The notes below the pieces were generated by a model. It saw only the letters and a program-made list of their open reading frames with translations. It did no database searches and was not told the DNA's origin. Below are positions 55,753 through 64,000 of a stretch of DNA of 64,000 nucleotides, piece after piece; within the stretch, counting starts at the first letter, position 1; each line of letters opens with the position of its first letter. The stretch covers positions 271,594 through 335,593 of the forward strand of contig NZ_JACHBW010000008.1 of the NCBI RefSeq assembly GCF_014200455.1. The letters are read 5' to 3'. The stretch comes from Paraburkholderia bannensis. GTDB lineage: Bacteria; Pseudomonadota; Gammaproteobacteria; Burkholderiales; Burkholderiaceae. Position numbers and translations under genes: made by a program.

Positions 55753-57750
55753 ATGGACCGACCGCCCCTGACCGACACCGATACACGCATTGAACTGGGC
55801 GGGAGTGCCTTCACCGGCCTGTTCGCCGCGCAGGTCACGGTGGACGAGCGCATCGGCGCGCCCGCAGAAATAAGCGTACGTGCGCTGGGCGCGATGGCGC
55901 CGCCCGCGCCTGGCGGCATGCCCGGCCAGCACGCGACATTGAAATTCGCGTGGGGCGAGAACGCGCGGCTTGTCGATGCAGTCTGCACGCGCGCCGCGCA
56001 ACTGCCCTCAACCGTGGACGCGAGCCATTTTGCATTGACGCTGCGTTCGTGGCTCTGGCTACTCACGCTGGCGCAGAACAACCGCATATTCCAGAACAAG
56101 ACAGCCGCCCAAATCATCGAAGCGGTGTTCGCTGGCCACAGCATGACGGAGTACACGTTATCGCTTACAGGCACACCCGTCGCGCGCGAATGGTGTGTGC
56201 AATACGGCGAAAGCGACTTCGCATTTGTGAGCCGTCTGTGCGAAGAAGAAGGCTGGTTTTACTTTTTTCGCCATCAAGACGGCGTACACACGCTCGTGAT
56301 TGCCGATAACAACGACGCTTTTGCGACGCTGCCTGGCGCAGCAACACTGAGTTGCGCCCCGCTCGCGGGCCACGCGGGCAGTTGGCGTGAAAGTGGCCAG
56401 ATCCTCTATTGCGAAATCGTCGAACAAACCGCAGCCGGGACTTTTTCCCATGGCGATTACGCGTGGCAAACGCCAGCCGCACAACTGTATTCGCAGGCGC
56501 AGTCCGTGCAGAGCGATTTTGCCGTGTACGAATATCCGGGCCGCTTCGCAACCAGCGACGTTGCTTCGACACTCGCCAAACAACGCGTGGACGCCTTGCG
56601 CGCGAGCACGCGCCTGCTCACCGGCGAAAGCGACTGCCGCGCACTCACGCCGGGCTATCGATTTACGTTGTCGGGCCATGAATCGTCGGACGCGAATATC
56701 GAATGGGTTGTGGCCAGCGTCGTGCATGAAGCCGACCATACGAGCTATCGTAATCGCTTTGAAGCCTTTCCAGCATCGGTCAATTACCGCGCACCACGCA
56801 CCACGCGCCGCCCGTTCATGCCGACACAGACCGCCACTGTCGTCGGCAAAAGCGGCGAGGAATTGTGGACCGACCAGTACGGACGCGTAAAAGTGCAATT
56901 CCATTGGGACCGCGAAGGTAAGCTCGACGAGCAGAGTTCATGCTGGATTCGCGTCGCGCAACCTTGGGCAAGCAAGGGTTTCGGCATGCAGTTCATGCCG
57001 CGCATCGGTGACGAAGTGGTTGTGAGCTTTATCGACGGCGACGCCGACCGGCCGCTCATTACGAGCAGCGTCTATAACGGCGCAAATCTTCCGCCCTACG
57101 CGCTGCCTGACAATCAGACGCAATCCGGTCTGAAAAGCAGTAGCTCGCCGGGCGGCGCTGGGTTCAATGAGTTGCGTTTCGAGGACAAAAAAGATAACGA
57201 AGAGGTCTTCCTGCAAGCGCAAAAAAATTTCTACGTGAATGTACTGAACGATGCGAGCGCAACGATTGGACACGACGAAACACGCACCGTGAAACATGCG
57301 CGCAGCCATACGATCCAGGAAAGCGACGACACGCTCACGATCGAAAAGGGTAATCGCAGTATGACGGTGCAAACCGGTGGCGAGACCATCGACGTAAAAG
57401 GCACGCGCACGGTCAAAGCCGGTGGCGATGAAACACGCACGGTCGGCGGTGCGCTCAAACAGACCGTGACGGGCGACATGACGCTGACGATCGACGGCAA
57501 TCTCACCATCAAGGTGGGCGGCTCGCTGTCCATTCAAAGCACCGGTTCGTATGCGGCGAAAAGCGACGCGTCCATGACGCACCAGGCCGCGATGTCGCTG
57601 ACGAACGAGGCCGGCACCGCGCTCACCAACAAGTCGAGCGGTACGCTGTCGAACGAGGCGCAAAGTCTGACGAACAAGGGCAGCGTCGAGCAGACCGTGG
57701 ACGGAGGCGCGATGCTCACGGTCAAGGGCGGCATCGTCAAGCTCAATTGA
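55753..57750 (+). CDS. vgrG: T6SS spike protein VgrG (TssI), no effector extension
   Basis: 665 residues from the ATG at 55753, 46 bp after tssH; an earlier in-frame start overlaps tssH and is less likely. gp27-like domain (about 10-350) with YGESDFAFVSRLCEEEGWFYFF; gp5 OB-fold (about 375-460) with DQYGRVKVQFHWDREG and RVAQPWASKGFGMQF; then a gp5-type beta-helix of short repeats such as ETRTVGGALKQTVTGD. It ends at the helix with no added catalytic domain, so effectors must be carried as separate proteins through the PAAR-like protein encoded two genes on. Confidence 0.94.
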   Translation: MDRPPLTDTDTRIELGGSAFTGLFAAQVTVDERIGAPAEISVRALGAMAPPAPGGMPGQHATLKFAWGENARLVDAVCTRAAQLPSTVDASHFALTLRSWLWLLTLAQNNRIFQNKTAAQIIEAVFAGHSMTEYTLSLTGTPVAREWCVQYGESDFAFVSRLCEEEGWFYFFRHQDGVHTLVIADNNDAFATLPGAATLSCAPLAGHAGSWRESGQILYCEIVEQTAAGTFSHGDYAWQTPAAQLYSQAQSVQSDFAVYEYPGRFATSDVASTLAKQRVDALRASTRLLTGESDCRALTPGYRFTLSGHESSDANIEWVVASVVHEADHTSYRNRFEAFPASVNYRAPRTTRRPFMPTQTATVVGKSGEELWTDQYGRVKVQFHWDREGKLDEQSSCWIRVAQPWASKGFGMQFMPRIGDEVVVSFIDGDADRPLITSSVYNGANLPPYALPDNQTQSGLKSSSSPGGAGFNELRFEDKKDNEEVFLQAQKNFYVNVLNDASATIGHDETRTVKHARSHTIQESDDTLTIEKGNRSMTVQTGGETIDVKGTRTVKAGGDETRTVGGALKQTVTGDMTLTIDGNLTIKVGGSLSIQSTGSYAAKSDASMTHQAAMSLTNEAGTALTNKSSGTLSNEAQSLTNKGSVEQTVDGGAMLTVKGGIVKLN

Positions 57751-57759
57751 GGACATACG

Positions 57760-58323
57760 ATGGAAAAACTCCAGCCGATTACCGTTGAACGCGACGACGC
57801 ACGCGTGGCGGGCGCGACGCTTGGTGGCGCATTGCATGGCACCGTGCGCGTGGAAACTGAAGGCCGCACCACGGCGATCCTGAGTTACGCGCGCGGCGTG
57901 CTGAATGGCCCAGCGACGTACTTCAATGCGCAAGGCACGCCATCGGCGCAAGTGCATCACCACGCGGGCAAGCTGGAAGGAAAAGCGCGCTTTTACTTTG
58001 CCGACGGATGCCTGCAACGCGAGGCGCATTACGCACAAGGTCAGTTGCACGGCACGTGCCGGACGTGGCTCATGGACGGCACACTGCTTGAAGAAGCTCA
58101 CTATCGGCACGGCAAGTTACAGGGCCTGTTGCAACGCTTTCATCCCAATGGGCAGCTTGCGCTGAGGCAGCCGTATGCGAGCGGCAAACCGCTCGAACAC
58201 GCAGAGCGCTATAGCGACGACGGTCGCGTGATCGGTGCAAACGGCAAGCCGGTGCCGCGCTGGAAGCAATGGTGGGACGGCGAGGCCACCGGCACAGGTC
58301 AGCCATCGAACGGGACGGCCTGA
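57760..58323 (+). CDS. YwqK/MORN-type repeat protein in the vgrG cargo module
   Basis: 187 residues, 9 bp after vgrG. Repeats of about 21 residues of the form G.l.G....Y...G run through residues 30-150, for example GVLNGPATYFNAQGTPSAQ, GKLEGKARFYFADG, GQLHGTCRTW, GKLQGLLQRFHPNG. This is the MORN-variant repeat of the 'YwqK family antitoxin' group. No signal peptide. Placed between VgrG and the PAAR-like spike, it may be an adaptor or an immunity protein for the deaminase-like gene. That role is inference. Confidence 0.75.
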   Translation: MEKLQPITVERDDARVAGATLGGALHGTVRVETEGRTTAILSYARGVLNGPATYFNAQGTPSAQVHHHAGKLEGKARFYFADGCLQREAHYAQGQLHGTCRTWLMDGTLLEEAHYRHGKLQGLLQRFHPNGQLALRQPYASGKPLEHAERYSDDGRVIGANGKPVPRWKQWWDGEATGTGQPSNGTA

Positions 58324-58351
58324 TGCAGGCGCAATTCGACGAGATGAATTC

Positions 58352-60017
<1,666 letters not shown>

Positions 60018-60018
60018 A

Positions 60019-60293
60019 CAGAGGTCGGTGCGATGCCATGATTGGAATGTGTGCGTAGTGAATGGTCTAATATCCACAAGGCCCGGCATAGGTCGCTCGC
60101 GGGTGAACCGGATTTGCCGTACGAAGTGGGGCGTACTTCTGCTCAATCCATCGGTGTGCCGGCTCTCTATGTTCGGCGCGACCGGCAACTTGTGCCGACA
60201 ATCGGTTGTCACGCGGTAACGGCGCTTGTGGCGGCCTCGAATACCGTTGATGCTCATTAACCGCTCTACCCGCGCTTTGCCGGTCGGCATCAA
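60019..60293 (-). pseudogene. IS3-family transposase fragment
   Basis: The minus strand reads PTGKARVERLMSINGIRGRHKRRYRVTTD then HKLPVAPN, the conserved HTH_21-like region of IS3 OrfB (GKxRVARLMRENGLRARHKRRYK), and then degenerates. It abuts the deaminase gene's 3' end, so any immunity gene once present may have been lost here. Confidence 0.75.
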
Positions 60294-60343
60294 CGTGCCA
60301 ACGTGGAGAATACCGGGTATTTCCAGGTAACCGGAGGTATCAG

Positions 60344-60735
60344 ATGAACCGTGAGGCAGTGGGTGTAGATATCACCAAGTCGGTGTTTCAATCGCACTAA
60401 ATCGACCAGGAGAGCGGCGAGATAGTGAAGAAGGCTGTCAAACGCGCGAAGTTTCTCGAGCATCTTGCGAATCGCACGCCGTGCCTGATCGGTATGGAAG
60501 CCTGTGGCGGTGCGCCTCACTGGGCAAGGCAACTCACGAAGATGGGGCATCAGGTGCAACCGATGCCGGCAGAGTTCGTGAAGGCGTTCAACATACGTAA
60601 CAAGAACGACGCGGCTGATGCAAGGGCAATTTGGCTTGCTGTACACCAGCCCGGCAAGCCGGTTGCGGTGAAGACTGAAATGCAGCAGGCAATGCTGGCA
60701 CTACACCGGATGCGCCAGCAGCTCATAAAGTTTCG
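60344..60735 (+). pseudogene. IS110-family transposase N-terminal fragment
   Basis: MNREAVGVDITKSVFQSH, a stop (60398), then in frame ESGEIVKKAVKRAKFLEHL, LIGMEACGGAPHWARQL and PAEFVKAFNIRNKNDAADARAI: the DEDD catalytic half of an IS110-type transposase. It runs straight into an IS5-type C-terminal fragment at about 60,735, so two elements have been fused. Confidence 0.8.
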
Positions 60736-60739
60736 CACG

Positions 60740-60830
60740 AGATTGCCCGAAACCCTGGCTCGACTGCATTTCGTCGTATTTGCCGTGCTTATGCTTGTCC
60801 ACTTCGCAGCCCTTAATACAAGTGCCTGAC
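60740..60830 (+). repeat. IS5 transposase 3' fragment, right-flank copy (matches 37,079-37,171)
   Basis: About 85-90 bp ([21 protein letters not shown] in translation) match the end of the IS5 remnant on the other side of the T6SS at roughly 90% by eye, in the same orientation. The two copies are about 23.6 kb apart and bracket the whole T6SS locus. Confidence 0.8.
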
Positions 60831-60991
60831 ATGCTCCAGGTGATGTTTGCCATGCATCACGCACCGCGCTGAAGAAATCTTTAGATCGATGCGGGCAAGC
60901 ACTTATGAAGCAGGCATTCGTGCCGATACATTTCAAAATTGCCGTGCCCTAATCTTAGCCTGTCGCTCACGCCCGAATATGGAACCGATGT

Positions 60992-61525
60992 ATGTCCCAC
61001 ACTGCCAGTAACGCCCTCACGCCCACCGACGACGCCCGCGCCAATTTCCGCCAGGCCTTGGCGCATCTCCCGGCAGCGGTCAATGTCATCACCACGGATG
61101 GCCCGCTTGGCCGCTGTGGCATCACAGCTAGCGCGGTGTGTTCCGTGACCGATGCGCCACCCACCGTGCTGGTTTGCCTGAATCGTTCGAGCACGATGCA
61201 TTCGGCGTTCGAAGGCAACCGGCGCGTCTGCATCAACGTCTTGCCCGGTGAGCATGAAGACCTGGCAAAGCATTTTGCCGGCATCACGACACTGCCAATG
61301 CAAGCGCGCTTCGCATTGCCGGGCTGGCTCCATGGCGACTCCGACGTTCCCGTGCTGCGCGACGCGCTCGCGAGCATTGAAGGCAACATCGTCGAGATGA
61401 AGGAAGTCGGTTCGCATTCGGTTATGTTCGTGGAAGCCACGCGCATTCGCGTGCGCCAAGATGGTGACGGTCTGGTGTATTTCAGCCGGAATTTTCATCG
61501 CATCTCGCGCGCGATGGCGGCTTGA
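60992..61525 (+). CDS. Flavin reductase (HpaC-like), candidate displaced IacG
   Basis: 177 residues. Flavin-reductase-like split barrel: FRQALAHLPAAVNVITTDGPLGRCGITASAVCSVTDAPPTVLVCLN, then CINVLPGEH and a closing GLVYFSRNFHRI. Such NAD(P)H:flavin reductases feed two-component monooxygenases. The iac locus at 21.7-32.7 kb contains the oxygenase IacA but no reductase, and this gene has no metabolic neighbours, only IS remnants. It could therefore be the iacG of that locus, moved about 29 kb away by the intervening insertions. Family is firm; IacG identity is inference, so no symbol is assigned. Confidence 0.87.
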   Translation: MSHTASNALTPTDDARANFRQALAHLPAAVNVITTDGPLGRCGITASAVCSVTDAPPTVLVCLNRSSTMHSAFEGNRRVCINVLPGEHEDLAKHFAGITTLPMQARFALPGWLHGDSDVPVLRDALASIEGNIVEMKEVGSHSVMFVEATRIRVRQDGDGLVYFSRNFHRISRAMAA

Positions 61526-61574
61526 GCGATTTATCGCCGATTGAGCAAACGAAAAAAGCGCCATTCAGGACGCT

Positions 61575-63038
61575 TCAGATTGCTGACCAACTCCACGTTT
61601 TCCTGGAGCGTGGGGTTTTTCTTTTTCTGGCGCCGGCCAGAAGCGTCCAGTTCATCGCAAGCGCAACGCAGCGGCGCAGACGAACCACTATGCGTTGCAG
61701 AACACACCGGTAGCGTCCCTGCAGGCCAGATGGCCCTGCCTTCGCCTTCTTCGCGAGCAGCAGCGCGATCTTCTTGATGTTCTGCGCGGCCGCAGCCAGC
61801 AGGCACTGCTCCGCCACCTTGCGCAAGCCCCGCATCCTCGCATAGCGATGCCCGTGCAAATGCCTGGCGTCCGCGAAGCTGCGCTCCACCGCTTCCTTGC
61901 GCCGCGCATAAATGCGCTTGCCCCAGTCAGTCAGGCTGCGCGCCCGCACGTGCTCTTTGGCCCGCTCCCAGACGGGGCGCACCATTACCTTCACCGCGTT
62001 GGCGCTTTTCGTGCATTTCGGGCGCACCCCGCAGCGCCGGCAGATGTCAGGGTTCGACCTGTACTCCCGGTAGCCCTCGCGGTTGGTCGTGCTGTAGCGC
62101 GGCACAAGACCCTGCGGGCAGCCATATTCGTCACGGTAGGCGTCGTACCCGTACTCGCGCTTGTAGAACATCCCCGGCTCGTGATTCGGCGTGCGGTAGC
62201 CCATTACCCCGGGGATGTTGCGATCCTTCAGCCCCTGGCACACCGCGGGTGTGAAGTACCCCGCATCCAGACCCACCGCCTGCACCTCGAAGCCAAAGTG
62301 CTTGCGCTGCCGCTCCAGCCGCGCCAGATACGGCTGGCTGTCATGCACCGAGCCCGTTGTCACAGGCGTGTCGGTGATGATCGCGTGCTTCGCATCCACC
62401 GTGCGGTGATCCAGATAGAAGAAGCCCCCGGACTTGTCGTCGCAAACCATGTATCCGCTGTCCGGATCGGCGCGGCTGACCTTGATCTCTTTGGTCTGCG
62501 CCGTGGACGTGCCGCTGCCGCATCCAGTTCGGCCAGATACGCAGACGGTGTCTGCTGAACCTGCACCGCATCGAACCGGTTGCGGTTGGCGTCGGCCTTC
62601 AGGTGCGTGCTGTCTGTATAAAGCACCCGGCCGTCCACCATGCCGTGGCCCATCGCCTGGCGCACGATCGCATCGAAGATCTCCTGATACACCGTGGCCG
62701 CCGGTTCCGGGAGAACGTGGAGGCATCGGGCACCTTGTCGGTGAGACGAAAGCGTGCGAACCACCGGTAGGCCACGTTGACCTGCACCTCGCGCATGAGC
62801 TGGCGCTCGCTGCGCACCCCATACAGGTAGCCGATGAACAGCAGCTTGAACATGACCACCGGATCGAGCGCCGGCCGTTGTCCGCGCAGTACAGGTGCGC
62901 GACCTTCTCGCGGATGAATTCGAAATCCACGGCCGCCTCGATCCTGCGCAGCAGGTGGTCCTTCGGCACGAGTTCCTCGAGCGTGACCATCTCGAGTTCG
63001 TGCTGGGTGGGGGCCGGTTTCTTGAGCATGACGCTCAT
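61575..63038 (-). pseudogene. IS1182-type transposase with three compensating frameshifts
   Basis: The frame stays open end to end, but the translation is nonsense in the middle. The correct protein is followed only by changing frame: VMLKKPAPTQHELEMVTLEE to about 62,880; ALDPVVMFKLLFIGYLYGVR in a second frame to about 62,710; TVYQEIFDAIVRQAMGHGM and STHLKADANRN in a third to about 62,530; then back to the first frame with KEIKVSRADPDSGYMV through the DDE and zinc-motif C-terminus (CRRCGVRPKC). Three indels sum to zero. The product cannot be active as read. Confidence 0.82.
61591..61625 (+). terminator. Intrinsic terminator inside the IS1182 left end
   Basis: CTCCACG (61591-61597) pairs with CGTGGGG (61609-61615, one G-T pair) across an 11-nt loop, followed by TTTTTCTTTTT. 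It lies on the plus strand 65 bp past the flavin reductase stop and probably ends that transcript as well as shielding the element. Confidence 0.65.
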
Positions 63039-63089
63039 TAAACAACAAGGCCCAGGGTAGGACCCTGGGCTTTATCAGCAATCTGAAGC

Positions 63090-63856
63090 ACCGCATTTTG
63101 CGGCGCATTTTTTGTTTGTCATGCAAAGAACGTCTTACGCAGCGTATGCGCGTAATTCTTCCTTCAACGCCATCTCCGAACCGTGCGTTGTCGTTCAATT
63201 CCAGAAGCGCGTTTGCGGGAACGACATCGTATTCGGCAAGCTATCCGTGCCCGCCATCGGGAAACGCGTTTTCAAGCACGTTTGTGAGAGCGTGGATAAG
63301 GCTATCCACATCGCGCTCAACTGCGTGTGCGGCCCGCATGTCCGGCAATGCCGCCAGCGTGCGTTGGCAAACCGCATCGACTAACTTCGACCGATTTCGA
63401 CCCATTGCGCCTGCTGCTGAGTCAATTGCACCAGCGCGAACTGATCAAGCGCTTGTGCATTCAGCGCCGCTACGCTCCAGCATCAGCGCCTTGCCGCCTT
63501 CCGGTCCTTTCCATGGCGAGTCGCAGAAACCACGCGCCATTCGACGCCATCATATTGCGTTGCCAGCGCAGCGCGCTCTTTTGAGTTCGCCGTCATCGGC
63601 GTCGAGGCCTGGCGCGTCGAGGCAGCGCCCCCTTCGTGAATGCTATGCGCAAGCGTCACGGTTTCGCGCTTGCTGGAAACTGCAAAAGCCTGCTGTCCGG
63701 TCAATTCGTTCAGCAGGCTTTTGTCGTGATTGTATTTGCTGACTATCGTGACGACAGGCGGATCGTCATCGGCGATCAATCGCAGGCGCGCCAGATCGTC
63801 CGGCGCAATCGGGCGGTAACGCATGAATCTCGCGCGCGGCTTGACCGCGCAGGTCA
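63090..63856 (-). pseudogene. Decayed dynamin-like/Era-like GTPase gene, interrupted by the IS1182 element
   Basis: The minus strand reads APDDLARLRLIADDDPPVVTIVSKYNHDKSLLNELTG, then AFAVSSKRETVTLA. This resembles a P-loop and switch region, but Walker A is broken (SKYNHDKS instead of GKYNHGKS). Further on, pieces in other frames follow: VDAVCQRTLAALPDMRAAHAVE, then a stop, then LAEYDVVPANALLELNDNARFG up to the IS end. At least three frameshifts or stops occur, one just after the start. The IS1182 element now sits at its 3' side. A pseudogene. Confidence 0.6.
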
Positions 63857-64000
63857 CTGGACACCGTTGTCTCCTCCCGTGCGAGCGGCGGCGCGCGGAC
63901 GGCTAACGATCTGGTTGTCGCGGCCTTGCAGCAGCGGCGTCAACGTGATGTCGAATTCGATGTGTTTGTAGGCATCGGCCTTGAGGCCAAGCGCCGCGCC
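63854..64000 (-). CDS. C-terminal end of an unknown gene (runs off the window)
   Basis: The last 48 codons before a TGA at 63856-63854 read GAALGLKADAYKHIEFDITLTPLL, then GRDNQIVSRPRAAARTGGDNGVQ. The stop lies against the start of the decayed GTPase gene, suggesting an operon. I do not recognise the family. Confidence 0.5.
   Translation of the reverse strand, partial: GAALGLKADAYKHIEFDITLTPLLQGRDNQIVSRPRAAARTGGDNGVQ

Larger units (their letters stand above)
61572..63089. mobile_element. IS1182-family element with perfect 15-bp terminal inverted repeats
   Basis: GCTTCAGATTGCTGA at 61572-61586 and its exact reverse complement at 63075-63089 delimit a 1518-bp element around one transposase reading frame on the minus strand. 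The size and transposase type fit IS1182. No obvious target duplication is seen in the flanks. A truncated relative in the same orientation lies at 32,935-33,603. Confidence 0.88.

Noticed and set aside
56938..58110. 390-codon open frame on the minus strand spanning the vgrG end and the YwqK-like gene
   Set aside because: Antisense to two well-supported genes; no domain visible.

Overview
This 64 kb, GC-rich window reads as chromosome of a Burkholderiaceae beta-proteobacterium of the Paraburkholderia/Caballeronia/Burkholderia type. The assignment rests on gene content and codon use: tightly overlapping ATGA/TGATG operons, an iac auxin-degradation locus, a guanidine-I riboswitch operon, a type VI secretion system (T6SS) and IS1182/IS5/IS3/IS110 debris. 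No rRNA, tRNA or CRISPR array was seen.

Layout. 1-4.8 kb: an old-yellow-enzyme gene (cut by the window edge) divergent from a LysR regulator; an NAD-dependent epimerase-like SDR divergent from an XRE/MmyB-type regulator; an orphan pstS behind a Pho box. 4.8-15.0 kb (minus strand): one operon of two DUF1989 proteins, a biotin-dependent 'urea' carboxylase, allophanate hydrolase and a TauABC-type ABC transporter. Its leader carries a clear guanidine-I (ykkC) riboswitch, preceded by a near-consensus sigma-54 promoter, so the operon most likely takes up guanidine and degrades it to ammonia and CO2 under nitrogen limitation. 15.4-21.2 kb: an MFS transporter; an ECF sigma / small membrane protein / ferredoxin group; and a hybrid histidine kinase whose membrane domain resembles the CqsS/LqsS quorum sensors.

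21.7-32.7 kb: an iac (indole-3-acetic acid degradation) locus in rearranged order: iacF; a LysR gene with a canonical ATAC-N7-GTAT box; iacC-iacD-tautomerase; then iacA-iacB-iacI-iacH-iacE flanked by a PAS histidine kinase and a FixJ-type response regulator. The flavin reductase that IacA needs (iacG) is missing here, but a suitable flavin reductase lies alone at 60,992-61,525, beyond the T6SS island.

32.9-37.2 kb: a truncated IS1182-family remnant, an MFS/LysR divergent pair, and IS3 and IS5 debris. 37.2-60.0 kb: a T6SS built as two divergent operons, tssJ-K-L-M-A (minus) and tssB-C-hcp-E-F-G-H-vgrG (plus). Each operon ends in cargo. The minus operon runs into a GIY-YIG-like nuclease and a low-GC unknown gene (candidate effector/immunity pair). 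The plus operon runs into a YwqK/MORN-like protein, a DUF4280 PAAR-like spike and a deaminase-fold protein (HxE...PCxxC). The T6SS is bracketed by two copies, in the same orientation, of the 3' end of an IS5-type transposase gene, one on each side.

60.0-64.0 kb: IS3 and IS110/IS5 remnants, the lone flavin reductase, a complete-ended but frameshifted IS1182 element with 15-bp perfect terminal repeats, and a decayed dynamin-like GTPase gene. The main themes are plant- and soil-associated metabolism (auxin, guanidine, phosphate), interbacterial competition, and IS-driven rearrangement that may have split the iac locus.
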